Shown here: one piece after another, positions 29,618 through 40,960 of the stretch
Position numbering within the stretch: the stretch's first letter is position 1
Layout: each line of letters begins with the position of its first letter
DNA from: an uncultured Pseudomonadales bacterium
GTDB lineage: Bacteria; Pseudomonadota; Gammaproteobacteria; Pseudomonadales; Porticoccaceae
Assembly (NCBI GenBank): GCA_943788445.1
Contig: CALSQH010000006.1
Span: 1 to 64,000 of the forward strand
Length of the DNA: 64,000 bases
Direction: 5' to 3'
Notes under the pieces: model-generated
What the model saw: only the letters and a program-made list of their open reading frames with translations
Database searches by the model: none
What the model was told of the DNA's origin: nothing
Made by a program: the position numbers and the translations under genes

Positions 29618-30397
29618 ATGGCCATGGCTGATTCGATTTCAGATAGCACTACTCATCCTTTAAAGCATATTGCCATCATTATGGATGGTAATAATCGCTG
29701 GGCGAAAGAGCGGGGGCTGGGTGGTATTGGCGGTCATGAGGCGGGTGTCGAGCGTATCCGCGTTATCTTGAAAGCGGCCAAAGCGCGTGATGTTAAAATT
29801 GTCAGCCTGTTTGCTTTTAGTAGCGAAAATTGGAAGCGCCCCGATCTTGAAGTGCGCGGTTTGATGTCACTGTTCTCCTCTTATCTCAAAAAAGAAGCCA
29901 AAGCCCTCCGCGATGATGGTGTAAGACTCAAAGTCATCGGCAACCGAAGCCATTTTAGCGACCGCCTCAAACGACTAATTGATGATGCAGAAACGATGAC
30001 AGCCAGTGGTGAATTCACTCTGGTGCTCTGCGTCGATTACGGTGGCCGCTGGGATATAGCCAGTGCTGCTCAAAAGATTGCCTCAGAGGTTCAAACCGGA
30101 CGTCTTAGACCTTCAGATATTGATGAGTCGATGCTAGGTAAATATATGCAGATGGACGGTATGCCCGATCCTGATCTCTGTATCCGTACCGCCGGTGAGC
30201 AGCGTATTAGTAACTTTTTACTCTGGCAGATGGCTTACACCGAATTCTATTTCGCCGATTGTTACTGGCCGGATTTTGATGCTGCGGCTCTCGATGTAGC
30301 GATTGATGAATACTACTCAAGACAGCGTCGTTTCGGCTTGCGCGAAACGCCAAATACTAATGATAAACCTGCTCGAGGAGAGATTCTCCGTGCTTAA
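29618..30397 (+). CDS. uppS: Undecaprenyl diphosphate synthase
   Basis: HIAIIMDGNNRWAKERGL; FLLWQMAYTEFYF. Confidence 0.97.
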   Translation: MAMADSISDSTTHPLKHIAIIMDGNNRWAKERGLGGIGGHEAGVERIRVILKAAKARDVKIVSLFAFSSENWKRPDLEVRGLMSLFSSYLKKEAKALRDDGVRLKVIGNRSHFSDRLKRLIDDAETMTASGEFTLVLCVDYGGRWDIASAAQKIASEVQTGRLRPSDIDESMLGKYMQMDGMPDPDLCIRTAGEQRISNFLLWQMAYTEFYFADCYWPDFDAAALDVAIDEYYSRQRRFGLRETPNTNDKPARGEILRA

Positions 30398-31220
30398 ACA
30401 GCGCGTTATCACCGCGGTCATGCTTGTGACGGGATTTTTATTGCTGCTCTTTAATACAGATGCACTGTGGTTTTCTCTAGCGGTTGTTCCGATTGTTTTA
30501 CTGGCGGGTTGGGAATGGTCCAATTTGACCGTGATTAGAACCTCTATCGGTAAATTCTTTTATCTCTTGGCACTCCTATTGTGCCTTGCTACAGCGGCAC
30601 TCTGGTTAAATCTGTTTGACAGCTTGAATGTCTCTAGAGGTCAGGATTTTGCACTGCTGGCATCGATTCTGTGGGCCGTTATATTTCTCTGGGTTCAGGG
30701 TTACCCCTCAAGCGCGATACTCTGGTCTGCCAAGCCCGTACTTGCGGGTTTGGGACTATTACTGCTGACATTCACTTGGCTGGCAATCTCATTGATTGTT
30801 CATCTGCCCGACGGCCAATGGTTGTTGTTATTGGCAGTCGGAGTTGTCGCGGTTGCTGATATTGGTGGTTACGTAGCCGGTAATTTATTTGGTAAACACA
30901 AACTAGCGTCGGTGATAAGTCCTGGAAAAACCTGGGAGGGCTTCTTAGGCGGTCTGTTTTTCCAGCTGATATTAATTGCAATACTGTTGCCATTAATGCC
31001 CGCTAGTGTCTCTATCCTATCTCTGCTACTGCTGGTTATTCCCGTTTCGCTTTACTCGGTATTGGGTGACCTGTTTGAAAGTATGCTCAAGCGACAGCAG
31101 GGTGTTAAAGACAGCAGTCAGATTCTTCCCGGACATGGTGGTGTGTTAGATCGTATTGATGGTCTAATGGCTGCTCTGCCACTCTTTGCCTTACTCTTTC
31201 TATTATTGAGCCCGCTCTAA
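30390..31220 (+). CDS. cdsA: Phosphatidate cytidylyltransferase
   Basis: SPGKTWEGFLGG ... GDLFESMLKRQQGVKDSSQILPGHGGVLDRIDG; GTG start at 30390 overlapping uppS. Confidence 0.96.
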   Translation: MLKQRVITAVMLVTGFLLLLFNTDALWFSLAVVPIVLLAGWEWSNLTVIRTSIGKFFYLLALLLCLATAALWLNLFDSLNVSRGQDFALLASILWAVIFLWVQGYPSSAILWSAKPVLAGLGLLLLTFTWLAISLIVHLPDGQWLLLLAVGVVAVADIGGYVAGNLFGKHKLASVISPGKTWEGFLGGLFFQLILIAILLPLMPASVSILSLLLLVIPVSLYSVLGDLFESMLKRQQGVKDSSQILPGHGGVLDRIDGLMAALPLFALLFLLLSPL

Positions 31221-31223
31221 TTT

Positions 31224-32414
31224 ATGCAGACTATCACCTTGCTTGGTGCGACAGGATCGATTGGTGTTAGCACCTTAGATGTTATTGCTCGTCACCCTGA
31301 CAAGTATTCTGTTTTTGCGCTCACGGCGCATACCCAGATTGACAAATTAGCTGCCCAATGCCAACAGTTTAACCCCCAATACGCTGTTGTCGCCGATCAG
31401 AAATCTGCTTCTCGCCTGCAATTACTGTTAAGTGATCGGCAAAGCCAATCAGGCTCTTCTACAGAGGTTCTGTGGGGCAGGGAGTCGCTCTGTCAGGTTG
31501 CTAGTGATAGTGCTGTAGACACAGTGATGGCGGCAATCGTCGGGGCTGCTGGACTGGTGCCGACATTGGCAGCGGTTGAGGCGGGTAAGAAAATCTTACT
31601 GGCCAATAAAGAATCTCTGGTTATGGCCGGTGGTTTATTTATCCAAGCTGTCGCTGACTCTGGTTCGGTTTTACTGCCCATAGACAGCGAGCACAATGCC
31701 ATTTTTCAGTGTCTGCCGGAGGATTTTAAAACGTCGAGTAATAACGGCGTTAAAAAACTTCTGTTGTCGGCGTCTGGAGGTCCTTTCCGCGGTTGGACTC
31801 GACAGCAGATGGCCTCAGTTACCCCTGATCAAGCCTGTGCCCACCCCAACTGGAGTATGGGTCGCAAGATATCGGTTGATTCGGCGACCTTGATGAATAA
31901 AGGCCTTGAACTAATAGAAGCCTGCTGGCTATTTGATATGCCCGCATCTCTTATCGAAGTTGTGGTTCACCCGCAGAGTATTATTCATTCATTGGTTCAG
32001 TACGTTGACGGATCGGTACTAGCGCAGCTCGGCAATCCGGATATGCGTACACCCATTGCTCATGCTTTGGCCTGGCCTGAACGCATTGATGCCGGGGTTG
32101 CAGATTTGAATCTATTTGAGATTGCGCAACTTGATTTTGAGAGGCCCGATATAGAATCCTTCCCTTGCTTGGCGCTAGCCTCGGCAGCCGCTGAGGCGGG
32201 TAAAAATGCCCCAGCGATTCTCAATGCGGCTAACGAAGTAGCGGTGCAGGCGTTTCTCGATCAGCGTATCGGCTTTATGCAGATTTCCGATGTTGTCGAG
32301 CAAACGTTAAATGGGCAGGTGCTGATTGAACCAGAATCATTGCTTGCAGTCCAAGAGTTCGACGAGCAGGCGCGCCTCTACAGTAGTGCCTATATAAAAC
32401 GGCTAGAGAAGTAA
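31224..32414 (+). CDS. dxr: 1-deoxy-D-xylulose-5-phosphate reductoisomerase
   Basis: [42 protein letters not shown]. Confidence 0.97.
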   Translation: MQTITLLGATGSIGVSTLDVIARHPDKYSVFALTAHTQIDKLAAQCQQFNPQYAVVADQKSASRLQLLLSDRQSQSGSSTEVLWGRESLCQVASDSAVDTVMAAIVGAAGLVPTLAAVEAGKKILLANKESLVMAGGLFIQAVADSGSVLLPIDSEHNAIFQCLPEDFKTSSNNGVKKLLLSASGGPFRGWTRQQMASVTPDQACAHPNWSMGRKISVDSATLMNKGLELIEACWLFDMPASLIEVVVHPQSIIHSLVQYVDGSVLAQLGNPDMRTPIAHALAWPERIDAGVADLNLFEIAQLDFERPDIESFPCLALASAAAEAGKNAPAILNAANEVAVQAFLDQRIGFMQISDVVEQTLNGQVLIEPESLLAVQEFDEQARLYSSAYIKRLEK

Positions 32415-32417
32415 TTT

Positions 32418-33779
32418 ATGGATATCCTGCAGACTATATTTTTTACCCTTATAGCCCTCGGCCTGTTGGTCAGTTTTCATGAGTTTGGTCATTTCTGGGT
32501 GGCGCGGCGCTGTGGCGTCAAGGTGCAAAAGTTCTCTATTGGTTTTGGGACGCCACTCCTGCGCTGGAGAGACTCCAAGGATACCGAATTTGTTATAGCG
32601 GCACTGCCTCTCGGTGGTTATGTAAAGATGGTTGATGAGCGTGAGGGCAATGTGTCAGAAGAAGACCTTCCCTTTGCGTTCACCCGTAAAAGTGTTTGGC
32701 GGCGCATAGCTATTGTTGCTGCTGGCCCTGCAGCCAACTTCTTGCTTGCTGTCGTAGCTTTTTGGATTGTATTTTTATCCGGCGAACGCGGTATTGCCCC
32801 GGTTGCCGGTGATGTGGCCGCTGGCTCTCTGGCAGCCCAGTCAGGTTTTGAACCTGGCACTGAGATCATTGCTGTTGACGGACATCCGACATCAACCTGG
32901 AGCGAGGTTTCACGACAGCTATTTGGTTATATAGGTACCAGTGGCGATATTCCTTTTACTGTCACCTACCCAGATTCAAATATTCAATACCAACTCTTGG
33001 TTCCGGTCGAGAAATGGTTGCGCGATGCCGAAGAGCCTTCGCCGTTGCGCGAGCTTGGAATAACACCACCCTTTGAACTTGAGTCGTTAAATTTAGTAGC
33101 CGTAGCGGAAGATGGTGCTGGTTATAGTGCCGGGCTTCGCGAGGGCGACCGCCTATTGGCGATTAATGGGGTTGATATCAGCAGTATTGGCGCGTTTATT
33201 GAAACCGTCGCTGCCAGCCCAGGTATCAATGTAGATTTACAGGTTGAGCGTGAGGCGGGCCAGCAGTTGACTGTTTCAGTTATCCCTCGCTTGGTCGATA
33301 GAGAGGGTATTGAAGTTGGCCAGTTGGGCGTTCAACTCTCCTCTGTGGGTCGATACCCAGAAGATCTGTTGCGCAGTGTTGACCACAGCCCTCTGAGCGC
33401 CATAGTGCGAGCAGTGACTGAGACCAAAGACACTAGTTTCTTTGTTTTGGAGTCAATTGGTAAGCTGGTGGTGGGCGATCTTTCACCGAAGAATCTCAGC
33501 GGCCCAATTACTATTGCTAAGGTTGCCGGTGATACGGCTAAATCTGGATTCGACAATTTTATTCGCTTTATCGCCATTCTCAGTATAATGCTCGGCGTAA
33601 TGAATTTATTGCCTATTCCGGTATTGGATGGCGGCCATCTGGTCTACTACTTTATTGAGATTGTAAAAGGCTCCCCAGTTTCAGATACTGTGCAACTGGT
33701 TGGTTATAAAGTGGGATTTTTTATGCTGATTGGGTTAATGGTATTCGCCACTTATAATGATGTTATGCGGTCTTTTTAA
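32418..33779 (+). CDS. rseP: Site-2 RIP metalloprotease
   Basis: HEFGH zinc motif, PDZ domains, NLLPIPVLDGGHL. Confidence 0.97.
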   Translation: MDILQTIFFTLIALGLLVSFHEFGHFWVARRCGVKVQKFSIGFGTPLLRWRDSKDTEFVIAALPLGGYVKMVDEREGNVSEEDLPFAFTRKSVWRRIAIVAAGPAANFLLAVVAFWIVFLSGERGIAPVAGDVAAGSLAAQSGFEPGTEIIAVDGHPTSTWSEVSRQLFGYIGTSGDIPFTVTYPDSNIQYQLLVPVEKWLRDAEEPSPLRELGITPPFELESLNLVAVAEDGAGYSAGLREGDRLLAINGVDISSIGAFIETVAASPGINVDLQVEREAGQQLTVSVIPRLVDREGIEVGQLGVQLSSVGRYPEDLLRSVDHSPLSAIVRAVTETKDTSFFVLESIGKLVVGDLSPKNLSGPITIAKVAGDTAKSGFDNFIRFIAILSIMLGVMNLLPIPVLDGGHLVYYFIEIVKGSPVSDTVQLVGYKVGFFMLIGLMVFATYNDVMRSF

Positions 33780-33821
33780 AGTCGCTTAAAGATAACTAAA
33801 AAATTGGATTTTAATAATTAC

Positions 33822-36170
33822 ATGAAGCAACTCTTTAATGGCATCTTTATAGCTCTGTTGGCATTTTCCGCAGCGATTCAGGCAGCGGTCTTTCAAGTTG
33901 ATGATATTCGTATCGAAGGCCTGCAACGGGTTTCGGCGGGAACAGTATTTGCTGCGCTGCCGATTAGTGTTGGCGATCTGGTCGACGAACCGGCCATTCA
34001 AGCGGCGACACGCTCACTGTTTCGCACCGGCTATTTTTCAGATGTTGTGATGGCGCGGGAAAATGGGGTGCTGGTAATAGCGCTTGCTGAACGTCCTGCG
34101 GTGACCGAGATCAATCTTGAAGGCAACAAAGCTATCGAGACCGATCAGCTACTCAGTGCGTTACGCGACAACGGTTTGGCTGAGGGGCAGATTTTTCGGC
34201 AGGTAATCCTTGAAGGTATGACCCAAGAGTTGCAGCGTCAGTACGTCTCTCAGGGTCGCTACGGTGCGCTCGTTGAGACTGAAGTTAAGCCCTTACCGCG
34301 CAATCGCGTGGCGGTAAATATCAATATTGATGAGGGCGATGTCGCCAAAATCAGACATATCAATATCGTTGGCAACCACCAATACAGTGAAGATGAGCTA
34401 CTTGAATCTTTTGAGCAAAAAACCACTGGCTGGTGGTCGTGGATCAGCAGTAATGACAAATACGCTCGTGAAAAACTCTCTGGTGACTTGGAGGCACTTG
34501 AGTCCTGGTACCTAGATCGCGGATATCTGCAATTTGCAATTCAGTCGACACAGGTGTCAATCAGCCCAGAAAAAGAATCTGTCTATATCACGATTAATAT
34601 TGATGAAGGTGATGTCTACAAGGTTAATGAAGTTGAGTTGGCCGGTGAGATGGTTATTCCTGAAAGTCATATCAAGGCATTGATTATCCTCAAAGAGGGT
34701 ATGACTTTTTCACAGACCCTAATGACCACATCTAATGAATATATTACTCGCCGTCTTGGCAATGAGGGCTATACCTTTGCTGAAGTTCAGGGTTTCCCTG
34801 AGGTCAATGAAGAAGACAAAACCGCCAAGATAACCTATTTGATTAAGCCGGGTATGCGTGCCTATGTGCGCCGCATTGAGTTCCGTGGGAATACCAAGAC
34901 CGCCGATACTGTCCTGCGTCGCGAGATGCGCCAAATGGAATCTGCTTCTGCCAATAATGCCCTGATTGAAATGTCCAAAGTACGTCTTGAACGTCTTGGA
35001 TTTTTTAAAGAGGTCAATGTTGAGAATGTTCAGGTTGCCGGTACTAATGATCAGATCGATGTGGTTTATACAGTTGAAGAGCAGCCTTCAGGTTCGATTG
35101 GAGCCAGTGTTGGTTATGCGCAGGGTACGGGACTGATTCTCGGCGCTAATCTCAGTGAAAACAATTTCCTTGGAACTGGCAAGCAGGTAGGTATAGGTTT
35201 AAACCGAAGCACCTATCAAAGTTCGTTGAACTTTAGCTACTCCGAGCCCTATTTTACCGTTGATGGGGTCAGTGTTGGTTACAGTCTGTTTGCCCGTGAA
35301 ACTGATTATGATGAGATAAATGTCGCCAGTTTCTCGACTAATACCTATGGCGCATCGGTTAACTGGGGTTATCCAGTCTCCGAAATACAGCGTATAGGCT
35401 TTGGGCTTGGTTATGAAAATCTGGATCTTGAGACCGGTGCTTTTGCCTCGAAAGAAATCGCCGATTTCATCGCCGGTAACGGCTCCCAGTTTGATGTGTT
35501 TAACGCCAATATTAACTGGGTTAAGTCGACTTTAAACCGCGGTATATTTGCTACTCGCGGAACATCGCAGCGTTTAGGTTTTGATGTTGCGCTGCCAGGC
35601 TCAGGGTTGGAATATTATAAAATGACCTATTCTGGCCAGCATCTTCGCCAGCTCTACCGTGGTTTAACGCTCAAACTTCGAGCGGACCTTGGCTACGGTG
35701 AGTCCTACGGGGACACCACTCAGATGCCGTTCTTTAAAAACTTTTACGGCGGTGGTTTTGGTTCTGTGCGTGGTTTTAAACGCAATACACTAGGGCCTCA
35801 GGATACACCCTGCAATCTGATGGATCCGCCCTGTAGTTCAGGCTTTTTCGATGATCCGGATCCGATTGGCGGCAATGTGCAAATTGAATTTGGCGCGGAA
35901 GTTATCTTCCCGCTACCGTTTATTAAAGATCAGCGTTCAGTACAATCTACATTCTTTTTAGATGCTGGTAATATATTCAATACCAAATGTGGTGATTCAC
36001 AGGTTAACTGCTTTAAGCCCGATGTTGGCGAATTGCGTTATTCCGTTGGGTTGGGTGCAACCTGGTTAAGTGGTTTTGGTCCAATTACATTTAGTATTGC
36101 GAAGCCGTTAAATTCAAGTGATCTCGATGAGACTGAAGTGTTCCAGTTTTCACTGGGAAATCAATTTTAA
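33822..36170 (+). CDS. bamA: Outer membrane protein assembly factor
   Basis: POTRA repeats; barrel motif GGFGSVRGFKRNTLGP; start ATG 33822. Confidence 0.97.
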   Translation: MKQLFNGIFIALLAFSAAIQAAVFQVDDIRIEGLQRVSAGTVFAALPISVGDLVDEPAIQAATRSLFRTGYFSDVVMARENGVLVIALAERPAVTEINLEGNKAIETDQLLSALRDNGLAEGQIFRQVILEGMTQELQRQYVSQGRYGALVETEVKPLPRNRVAVNINIDEGDVAKIRHINIVGNHQYSEDELLESFEQKTTGWWSWISSNDKYAREKLSGDLEALESWYLDRGYLQFAIQSTQVSISPEKESVYITINIDEGDVYKVNEVELAGEMVIPESHIKALIILKEGMTFSQTLMTTSNEYITRRLGNEGYTFAEVQGFPEVNEEDKTAKITYLIKPGMRAYVRRIEFRGNTKTADTVLRREMRQMESASANNALIEMSKVRLERLGFFKEVNVENVQVAGTNDQIDVVYTVEEQPSGSIGASVGYAQGTGLILGANLSENNFLGTGKQVGIGLNRSTYQSSLNFSYSEPYFTVDGVSVGYSLFARETDYDEINVASFSTNTYGASVNWGYPVSEIQRIGFGLGYENLDLETGAFASKEIADFIAGNGSQFDVFNANINWVKSTLNRGIFATRGTSQRLGFDVALPGSGLEYYKMTYSGQHLRQLYRGLTLKLRADLGYGESYGDTTQMPFFKNFYGGGFGSVRGFKRNTLGPQDTPCNLMDPPCSSGFFDDPDPIGGNVQIEFGAEVIFPLPFIKDQRSVQSTFFLDAGNIFNTKCGDSQVNCFKPDVGELRYSVGLGATWLSGFGPITFSIAKPLNSSDLDETEVFQFSLGNQF

Positions 36171-36194
36171 TTATAAATAGTAGGGAGATATATT

Positions 36195-36719
36195 TTGCGT
36201 AATTTGAAAGTACTTTGTTTGGTTGTAATCGCCTCTTTGGTTGGCACTGTTTCTATGGCTTCAGCAGCCGAAGATAAAATTGCTGTTGTTGATATTGCTC
36301 GTGCAATATTTAGCTCAGATTTCGCTCAGGCTCGCCTTAAGCAAGCCGAGACCAGTGCTGATTTCGTTGGTCTTAAAGCAAAGTACGAGAGTTCAACAGC
36401 GGATTTGCAGTCACTGGCTAAAGAAGCTGAAACCAAGCGTTTAACTTGGTCTCAGGAACAAGCTGTCGGTCATCAAAAGAAAATGGAATATGCCAAGGCT
36501 GATGCCGAGTTAGCGGGTCGCAAAATTCAAGCTGAACAGCAGCAGTTACAGCAACAAATTATGCAGGAACTTGGCCCTAAGGCTCAGGAAGCACTGCAAG
36601 AAGTTGTTAAAGAAGAGGGCATAACTATCCTTCTTCGCGCTGATGCAGTTATGGTGGCTGGCCCAGAGAGTAATATTACGGGCAAGGTTGCTGATCGCTT
36701 AAATAAGAAGACAAAGTAA
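36195..36719 (+). CDS. skp: OmpH/Skp family periplasmic chaperone
   Basis: Signal peptide; KIAVVDIARAIFSS ... coiled-coil region; position bamA-skp-lpxD. Confidence 0.93.
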   Translation: MRNLKVLCLVVIASLVGTVSMASAAEDKIAVVDIARAIFSSDFAQARLKQAETSADFVGLKAKYESSTADLQSLAKEAETKRLTWSQEQAVGHQKKMEYAKADAELAGRKIQAEQQQLQQQIMQELGPKAQEALQEVVKEEGITILLRADAVMVAGPESNITGKVADRLNKKTK

Positions 36720-36725
36720 TCCTCA

Positions 36726-37751
36726 ATGCTTGAAAACTATTCGCTGGGTGAAATCGCTACGTTTCTCAATGCAGAGTTACGTGGTGATCCCGAAACGCGG
36801 ATAAGCGGTTTAAATACCCTGCAAAATGCTGGCTCAAATGAGCTGGCATTTTTAGCTAATGAGAAATACGTTAGTCAATTAGCCAATAGCAGTGCCGCGG
36901 CGATTATTATCTCTGCAAAGCATTCCGCGGCTGATAGCTATTGCGGCGCACTGCTGATTTTGGATAATCCTTATTTGGGTTATGCCCAGATATCTAAGTG
37001 GTTTGATACGGCACCGCAGGCGCTGGCAAGAGTTCATCCCACAGCGGTTATTGATAAGGCTGCGGTTGTGGGTGCCAATGTCGATATTGGTCCAAATGTG
37101 GTTGTCGAGGCGAATGTAGTTATAGGCGCTAACTGTTATCTGGGTGCTGGAAGCTATATAGGTGCTCGCAGTCAGTTGGGTGAGGGTACTAGAATCGCTG
37201 CCAATGTGTCGATCTATCACGATGTCAGTATTGGTTGTAGCTCAACAATTCACAGTGGCTCGGTAATTGGTGCTGATGGCTTTGGTTTTGCTCCAGATGG
37301 TGCGGGAAGCTGGCAGAAGATCTACCAGATTGGTGGTGTTGTTATCGGTGATCGTGTTGAAATCGGCGCCTGTACTACGATTGATCGCGGTGCGCTTGGT
37401 GATACTTGCATAGGCGACGGGGTGATTATTGATAATCATGTGCAGATTGCCCATAACGTCAGTGTCGGTGATAACACTGCTATGGCAGCGTATTCCGGTG
37501 CGGCAGGCAGTGCGACTATAGGTAAAAACTGTATTTTTGCCGGTGATGCCTGTGTGGTTGGTCATGTGAATATCTGTGACAACGTAACTGTAATGGCACG
37601 AACTCTGGTCACAAAGTCGCTTACTAAGCCAGGTTCTTACTCATCAGGTATGCCGTTTATGGGAACCCGTGAATGGCGTAAAAATGCTGTTAGAATCTCG
37701 CAGTTGGATGATATGGCACGAAGACTTAAGGCCTTAGAAAAAAACACTTAA
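36726..37751 (+). CDS. lpxD: UDP-3-O-(3-hydroxyacyl)glucosamine N-acyltransferase
   Basis: Hexapeptide repeats; NHVQIAHNVSVGDNTAMAAYSGAAGSATIG. Confidence 0.96.
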   Translation: MLENYSLGEIATFLNAELRGDPETRISGLNTLQNAGSNELAFLANEKYVSQLANSSAAAIIISAKHSAADSYCGALLILDNPYLGYAQISKWFDTAPQALARVHPTAVIDKAAVVGANVDIGPNVVVEANVVIGANCYLGAGSYIGARSQLGEGTRIAANVSIYHDVSIGCSSTIHSGSVIGADGFGFAPDGAGSWQKIYQIGGVVIGDRVEIGACTTIDRGALGDTCIGDGVIIDNHVQIAHNVSVGDNTAMAAYSGAAGSATIGKNCIFAGDACVVGHVNICDNVTVMARTLVTKSLTKPGSYSSGMPFMGTREWRKNAVRISQLDDMARRLKALEKNT

Positions 37752-37769
37752 GAATCCTGATAGATAAGG

Positions 37770-37796
37770 GCCCAGCATGGGCTTGGGGTTTTTTCT
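37770..37796 (+). terminator. Possible terminator/attenuator between lpxD and fabZ
   Basis: GCCCA-GCA-TGGGC followed by TTGGGGTTTTTTC. Confidence 0.4.
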
Positions 37797-37821
37797 AAAA
37801 TTAGAATAATGGGTATCTCAA

Positions 37822-38277
37822 ATGGAAGGCGCAATGAATATTACTGAAATTATGGATGTATTACCGCACAGGTTTCCGTTTCTTTTAGTCGATAGAGTGG
37901 TTGAGTTAGTAAAAGGTGAGAGAATTGTCGCCTATAAAAATATTACCGCTAACGAAGATGTATTTAATGGTCATTTCCCCGGTGCGCCAATTTTCCCCGG
38001 TGTAATGATCGTAGAAGCTTTGGCTCAGGCATCGGGTATTCTGGGCTTTGTAACCACAGACACCAGCGCAGATGACGGTAAGCTTTACCTCTTTGCTGGC
38101 GTCGATAAGGTACGTTTTAAAATGCCAGTAGTGCCCGGCGATCAGTTGATGCTCGAGTCCGAAGTGGTTGCGGTTAAACGTCATATCTGGCGCTTCCAAA
38201 CCCGCGCTACGGTGAATGGAAAGCTCGCTTGTGAAGCGACTCTGCTCTGTGCCTACCAAGACCGAGATAAAGTCTAG
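37822..38277 (+). CDS. fabZ: 3-hydroxyacyl-[ACP] dehydratase
   Basis: [33 protein letters not shown]. Confidence 0.97.
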   Translation: MEGAMNITEIMDVLPHRFPFLLVDRVVELVKGERIVAYKNITANEDVFNGHFPGAPIFPGVMIVEALAQASGILGFVTTDTSADDGKLYLFAGVDKVRFKMPVVPGDQLMLESEVVAVKRHIWRFQTRATVNGKLACEATLLCAYQDRDKV

Positions 38278-39044
38278 TGATTCACCCCAGTGCCATAATT
38301 GATCCATCCGCCAAGATTGCTGACAACGTCAGTATTGGTCCCTGGACAACTATTGGCCCAGATGTGGAGATTGGCGAAGGCTGCAATATCGCATCTCATG
38401 TGGTTATCAAAGGCCCAACTGTTATGGGTGCTGGTAACCATATTTACCAATTTTCAACCATTGGTGATGGTACGCCTGATCTTAAATACAAAGGTGAGCC
38501 GACCAAATTAATTATTGGCGATAACAATGTTATTCGCGAGGGTGTAACCATCCACCGCGGTACTATTCAGGATCAGGGCAAGACGGTTATTGGTAACGAT
38601 AACTTGCTTATGGCCTATGCCCATGTTGGTCATGACTGTGTTATTGGTGATCATGTTATTCTGGTTAATAACGCTAGTATCTCTGGTCATGTGTACGTTG
38701 GCGACTGGGCGATTCTATCCGGCTATGCGTTGGTTCATCAGTTTGTGCATATTGGCGCTCACTGTTTTGTTGGTCCAGCTGCCTTTGTTTATCATGATAT
38801 TCCCGCCTTTATTACCGCTTTTGGCAGTCCCGCAGAACCGCGAACAATCAATCGTGAAGGATTAAAGCGCAGAGGCTTCGATGCCGATCAGATTGCGCTG
38901 GCTAATCAGGCCTACAAATTACTCTATCGTCGCGGATTGCAACTTGATGAGTCGATTAAGGAGATTACCAAGCTCGGTGATGATGCAGTCATCAAAATGT
39001 TCTTAACCTCTATAGAGAATTCAACTCGCGGCATAATTCGCTAA
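38277..39044 (+). CDS. lpxA: UDP-N-acetylglucosamine acyltransferase
   Basis: Hexapeptide repeats; AYAHVGHDCVIGDHVILVNNASISGHV. Confidence 0.97.
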   Translation: MIHPSAIIDPSAKIADNVSIGPWTTIGPDVEIGEGCNIASHVVIKGPTVMGAGNHIYQFSTIGDGTPDLKYKGEPTKLIIGDNNVIREGVTIHRGTIQDQGKTVIGNDNLLMAYAHVGHDCVIGDHVILVNNASISGHVYVGDWAILSGYALVHQFVHIGAHCFVGPAAFVYHDIPAFITAFGSPAEPRTINREGLKRRGFDADQIALANQAYKLLYRRGLQLDESIKEITKLGDDAVIKMFLTSIENSTRGIIR

Positions 39045-39047
39045 GTT

Positions 39048-40238
39048 ATGGGCATCCATAGTGATAAAAAGTCGTCGATTAATGGTGCTGACAGCGGTCC
39101 CGTTTTTGCCATAGTCGCAGGTGAAGCCTCTGGCGATACACTAGGCGCGGACCTGATTCGCGCTCTTAAACGTCTTTTCCCCAATGCTCAATTCGAAGGT
39201 ATCGGCGGGCCTAAAATGCTCGCGGAGGGGTTTATCTCTCACTACCAGATGGATCGACTCTCGGTAATGGGGCTAGTGGAACCACTCAAGCGTCTACCTG
39301 AATTACTTGGAATACGCCGTGGAATTATCCAGCGCTATAAAAAATCTCCTCCCAGCGCCTTTATAGGTATAGATTCTCCAGACTTTAACCTCGGTATTGA
39401 GAAAGCCCTTCACAGTGCAGGTGTAAAAACCGTTCACTATGTCAGCCCATCGGTATGGGCCTGGCGTCAGGGGCGCATAAAGAAGATCAAACGCTGTGTT
39501 GATCTAATGCTTTGCCTGTTACCTTTTGAAGATGCTTTTTATCGCCAGCACAATGTGCCCGTCGCCTTTGTTGGGCATCCACTGGCGGGGCAAATAGCCC
39601 GTCGGCCGAATATGGCTGAAGCGCGCAAAAGCTTAGGGCTTGATCCGGTCAGGCCATTGTTGACGATTATGCCCGGCAGTCGTGCTGGTGAAGTTAATCT
39701 GATGGCTGAGTTGTTTCTCGATGTGGCGGCTGTGTTACTGAAAAACCACCCACAGTTGCAGTTTGTTATTCCCGCAGCCAACAAGGATCGTCATAGGCAG
39801 CTTGAAGAAATACTCGCCACGCGTCCCGAACTACCGGTTAGTTTGATTGAGCAGAAATCGCTGGTCGCCATGGAGGCAGCAGATGCAGTGCTATTGGCAT
39901 CCGGAACTACCGCTCTTGAAGCAATGCTGTTAAAGAAGCCAATGGTGGTCAGTTACCGCTTGGGTAATTTAACCTATAAATTGATTAAACCTTTTATCAA
40001 AACACCCTATGCTTCGATCCCTAATTTACTCGCCAATGAAATGCTAGTGCCTGAGTTGATTCAGGAGCAGGCGACGGTGGAAAATCTCAGTGATGCAGTT
40101 CTAGTGGCTCTGGATGGCAATACTCGCGAGCAGCTTGAAAGTCGGTTTGATCAGCTTCATGATCAGATTGCTATGAACTCGGGTGACTGTGCGGCGTCTG
40201 CCATCGCTGACTTAATTGCTGGAACTACAACATCATGA
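39048..40238 (+). CDS. lpxB: Lipid-A-disaccharide synthase
   Basis: [35 protein letters not shown]. Confidence 0.97.
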   Translation: MGIHSDKKSSINGADSGPVFAIVAGEASGDTLGADLIRALKRLFPNAQFEGIGGPKMLAEGFISHYQMDRLSVMGLVEPLKRLPELLGIRRGIIQRYKKSPPSAFIGIDSPDFNLGIEKALHSAGVKTVHYVSPSVWAWRQGRIKKIKRCVDLMLCLLPFEDAFYRQHNVPVAFVGHPLAGQIARRPNMAEARKSLGLDPVRPLLTIMPGSRAGEVNLMAELFLDVAAVLLKNHPQLQFVIPAANKDRHRQLEEILATRPELPVSLIEQKSLVAMEAADAVLLASGTTALEAMLLKKPMVVSYRLGNLTYKLIKPFIKTPYASIPNLLANEMLVPELIQEQATVENLSDAVLVALDGNTREQLESRFDQLHDQIAMNSGDCAASAIADLIAGTTTS

Positions 40239-40849
40239 CCCCATGGAATCCCCCATCCGGCGTTAAATTACTCGCCGGTGTCGATGAGGTAGGGCGCGGT
40301 CCACTGGCCGGTGATGTAGTTACCGCAGCGGTTATTTTACCCGCCGATCACGGTATTGAAGGGTTGGCTGATTCCAAAGCGCTATCTAGCCGTCAGCGAG
40401 AAAATCTCTATAAAGATATTGTTAGCCGCGCCACCTGCTGGTGTGTCGCACGCTCTTCAGTCGATGAAATTGATCGCTTTAATATATTGCAGGCGACATT
40501 GATGGCGATGCGTCGCGCGGTAATGGGGTTGCAGCAACAGCCTGATTTTGTTGCCGTTGATGGCAATCGCTTACCCCAGTGGGAGTATCGCGGTGAGGCG
40601 GTAGTCAAGGGTGATGGTCGTGTTGAGGTCATAAGCGCCGCATCAATTATTGCCAAAGTAGTTCGCGATGCAGAGATGAAAGCCTTTGATGAAACTTACC
40701 CGGGGTACGGATTTGCGAAAAACAAAGGCTACGGCACTGCGCAGCATCTCGAAGCCTTGGCCCGCAAAGGTGCTACCCCCATTCACCGGCGCAGCTTTGC
40801 GCCGGTTCGCGAGCAACTCGAATTAACTCAAAGTAACCTTTTTGATTAA
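40235..40849 (+). CDS. rnhB: Ribonuclease HII
   Basis: [24 protein letters not shown]. Confidence 0.97.
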   Translation: MTPWNPPSGVKLLAGVDEVGRGPLAGDVVTAAVILPADHGIEGLADSKALSSRQRENLYKDIVSRATCWCVARSSVDEIDRFNILQATLMAMRRAVMGLQQQPDFVAVDGNRLPQWEYRGEAVVKGDGRVEVISAASIIAKVVRDAEMKAFDETYPGYGFAKNKGYGTAQHLEALARKGATPIHRRSFAPVREQLELTQSNLFD

Positions 40850-40960
40850 CGCCTGCTCCCTTTAGTCGATACATTTTAACGGCTACAATGTCAGACTTAT
40901 TGTGCGATAGTGGCATGTATAGGGAATAAGAAAAATAGCGCTGTAATCGAGGATATTATT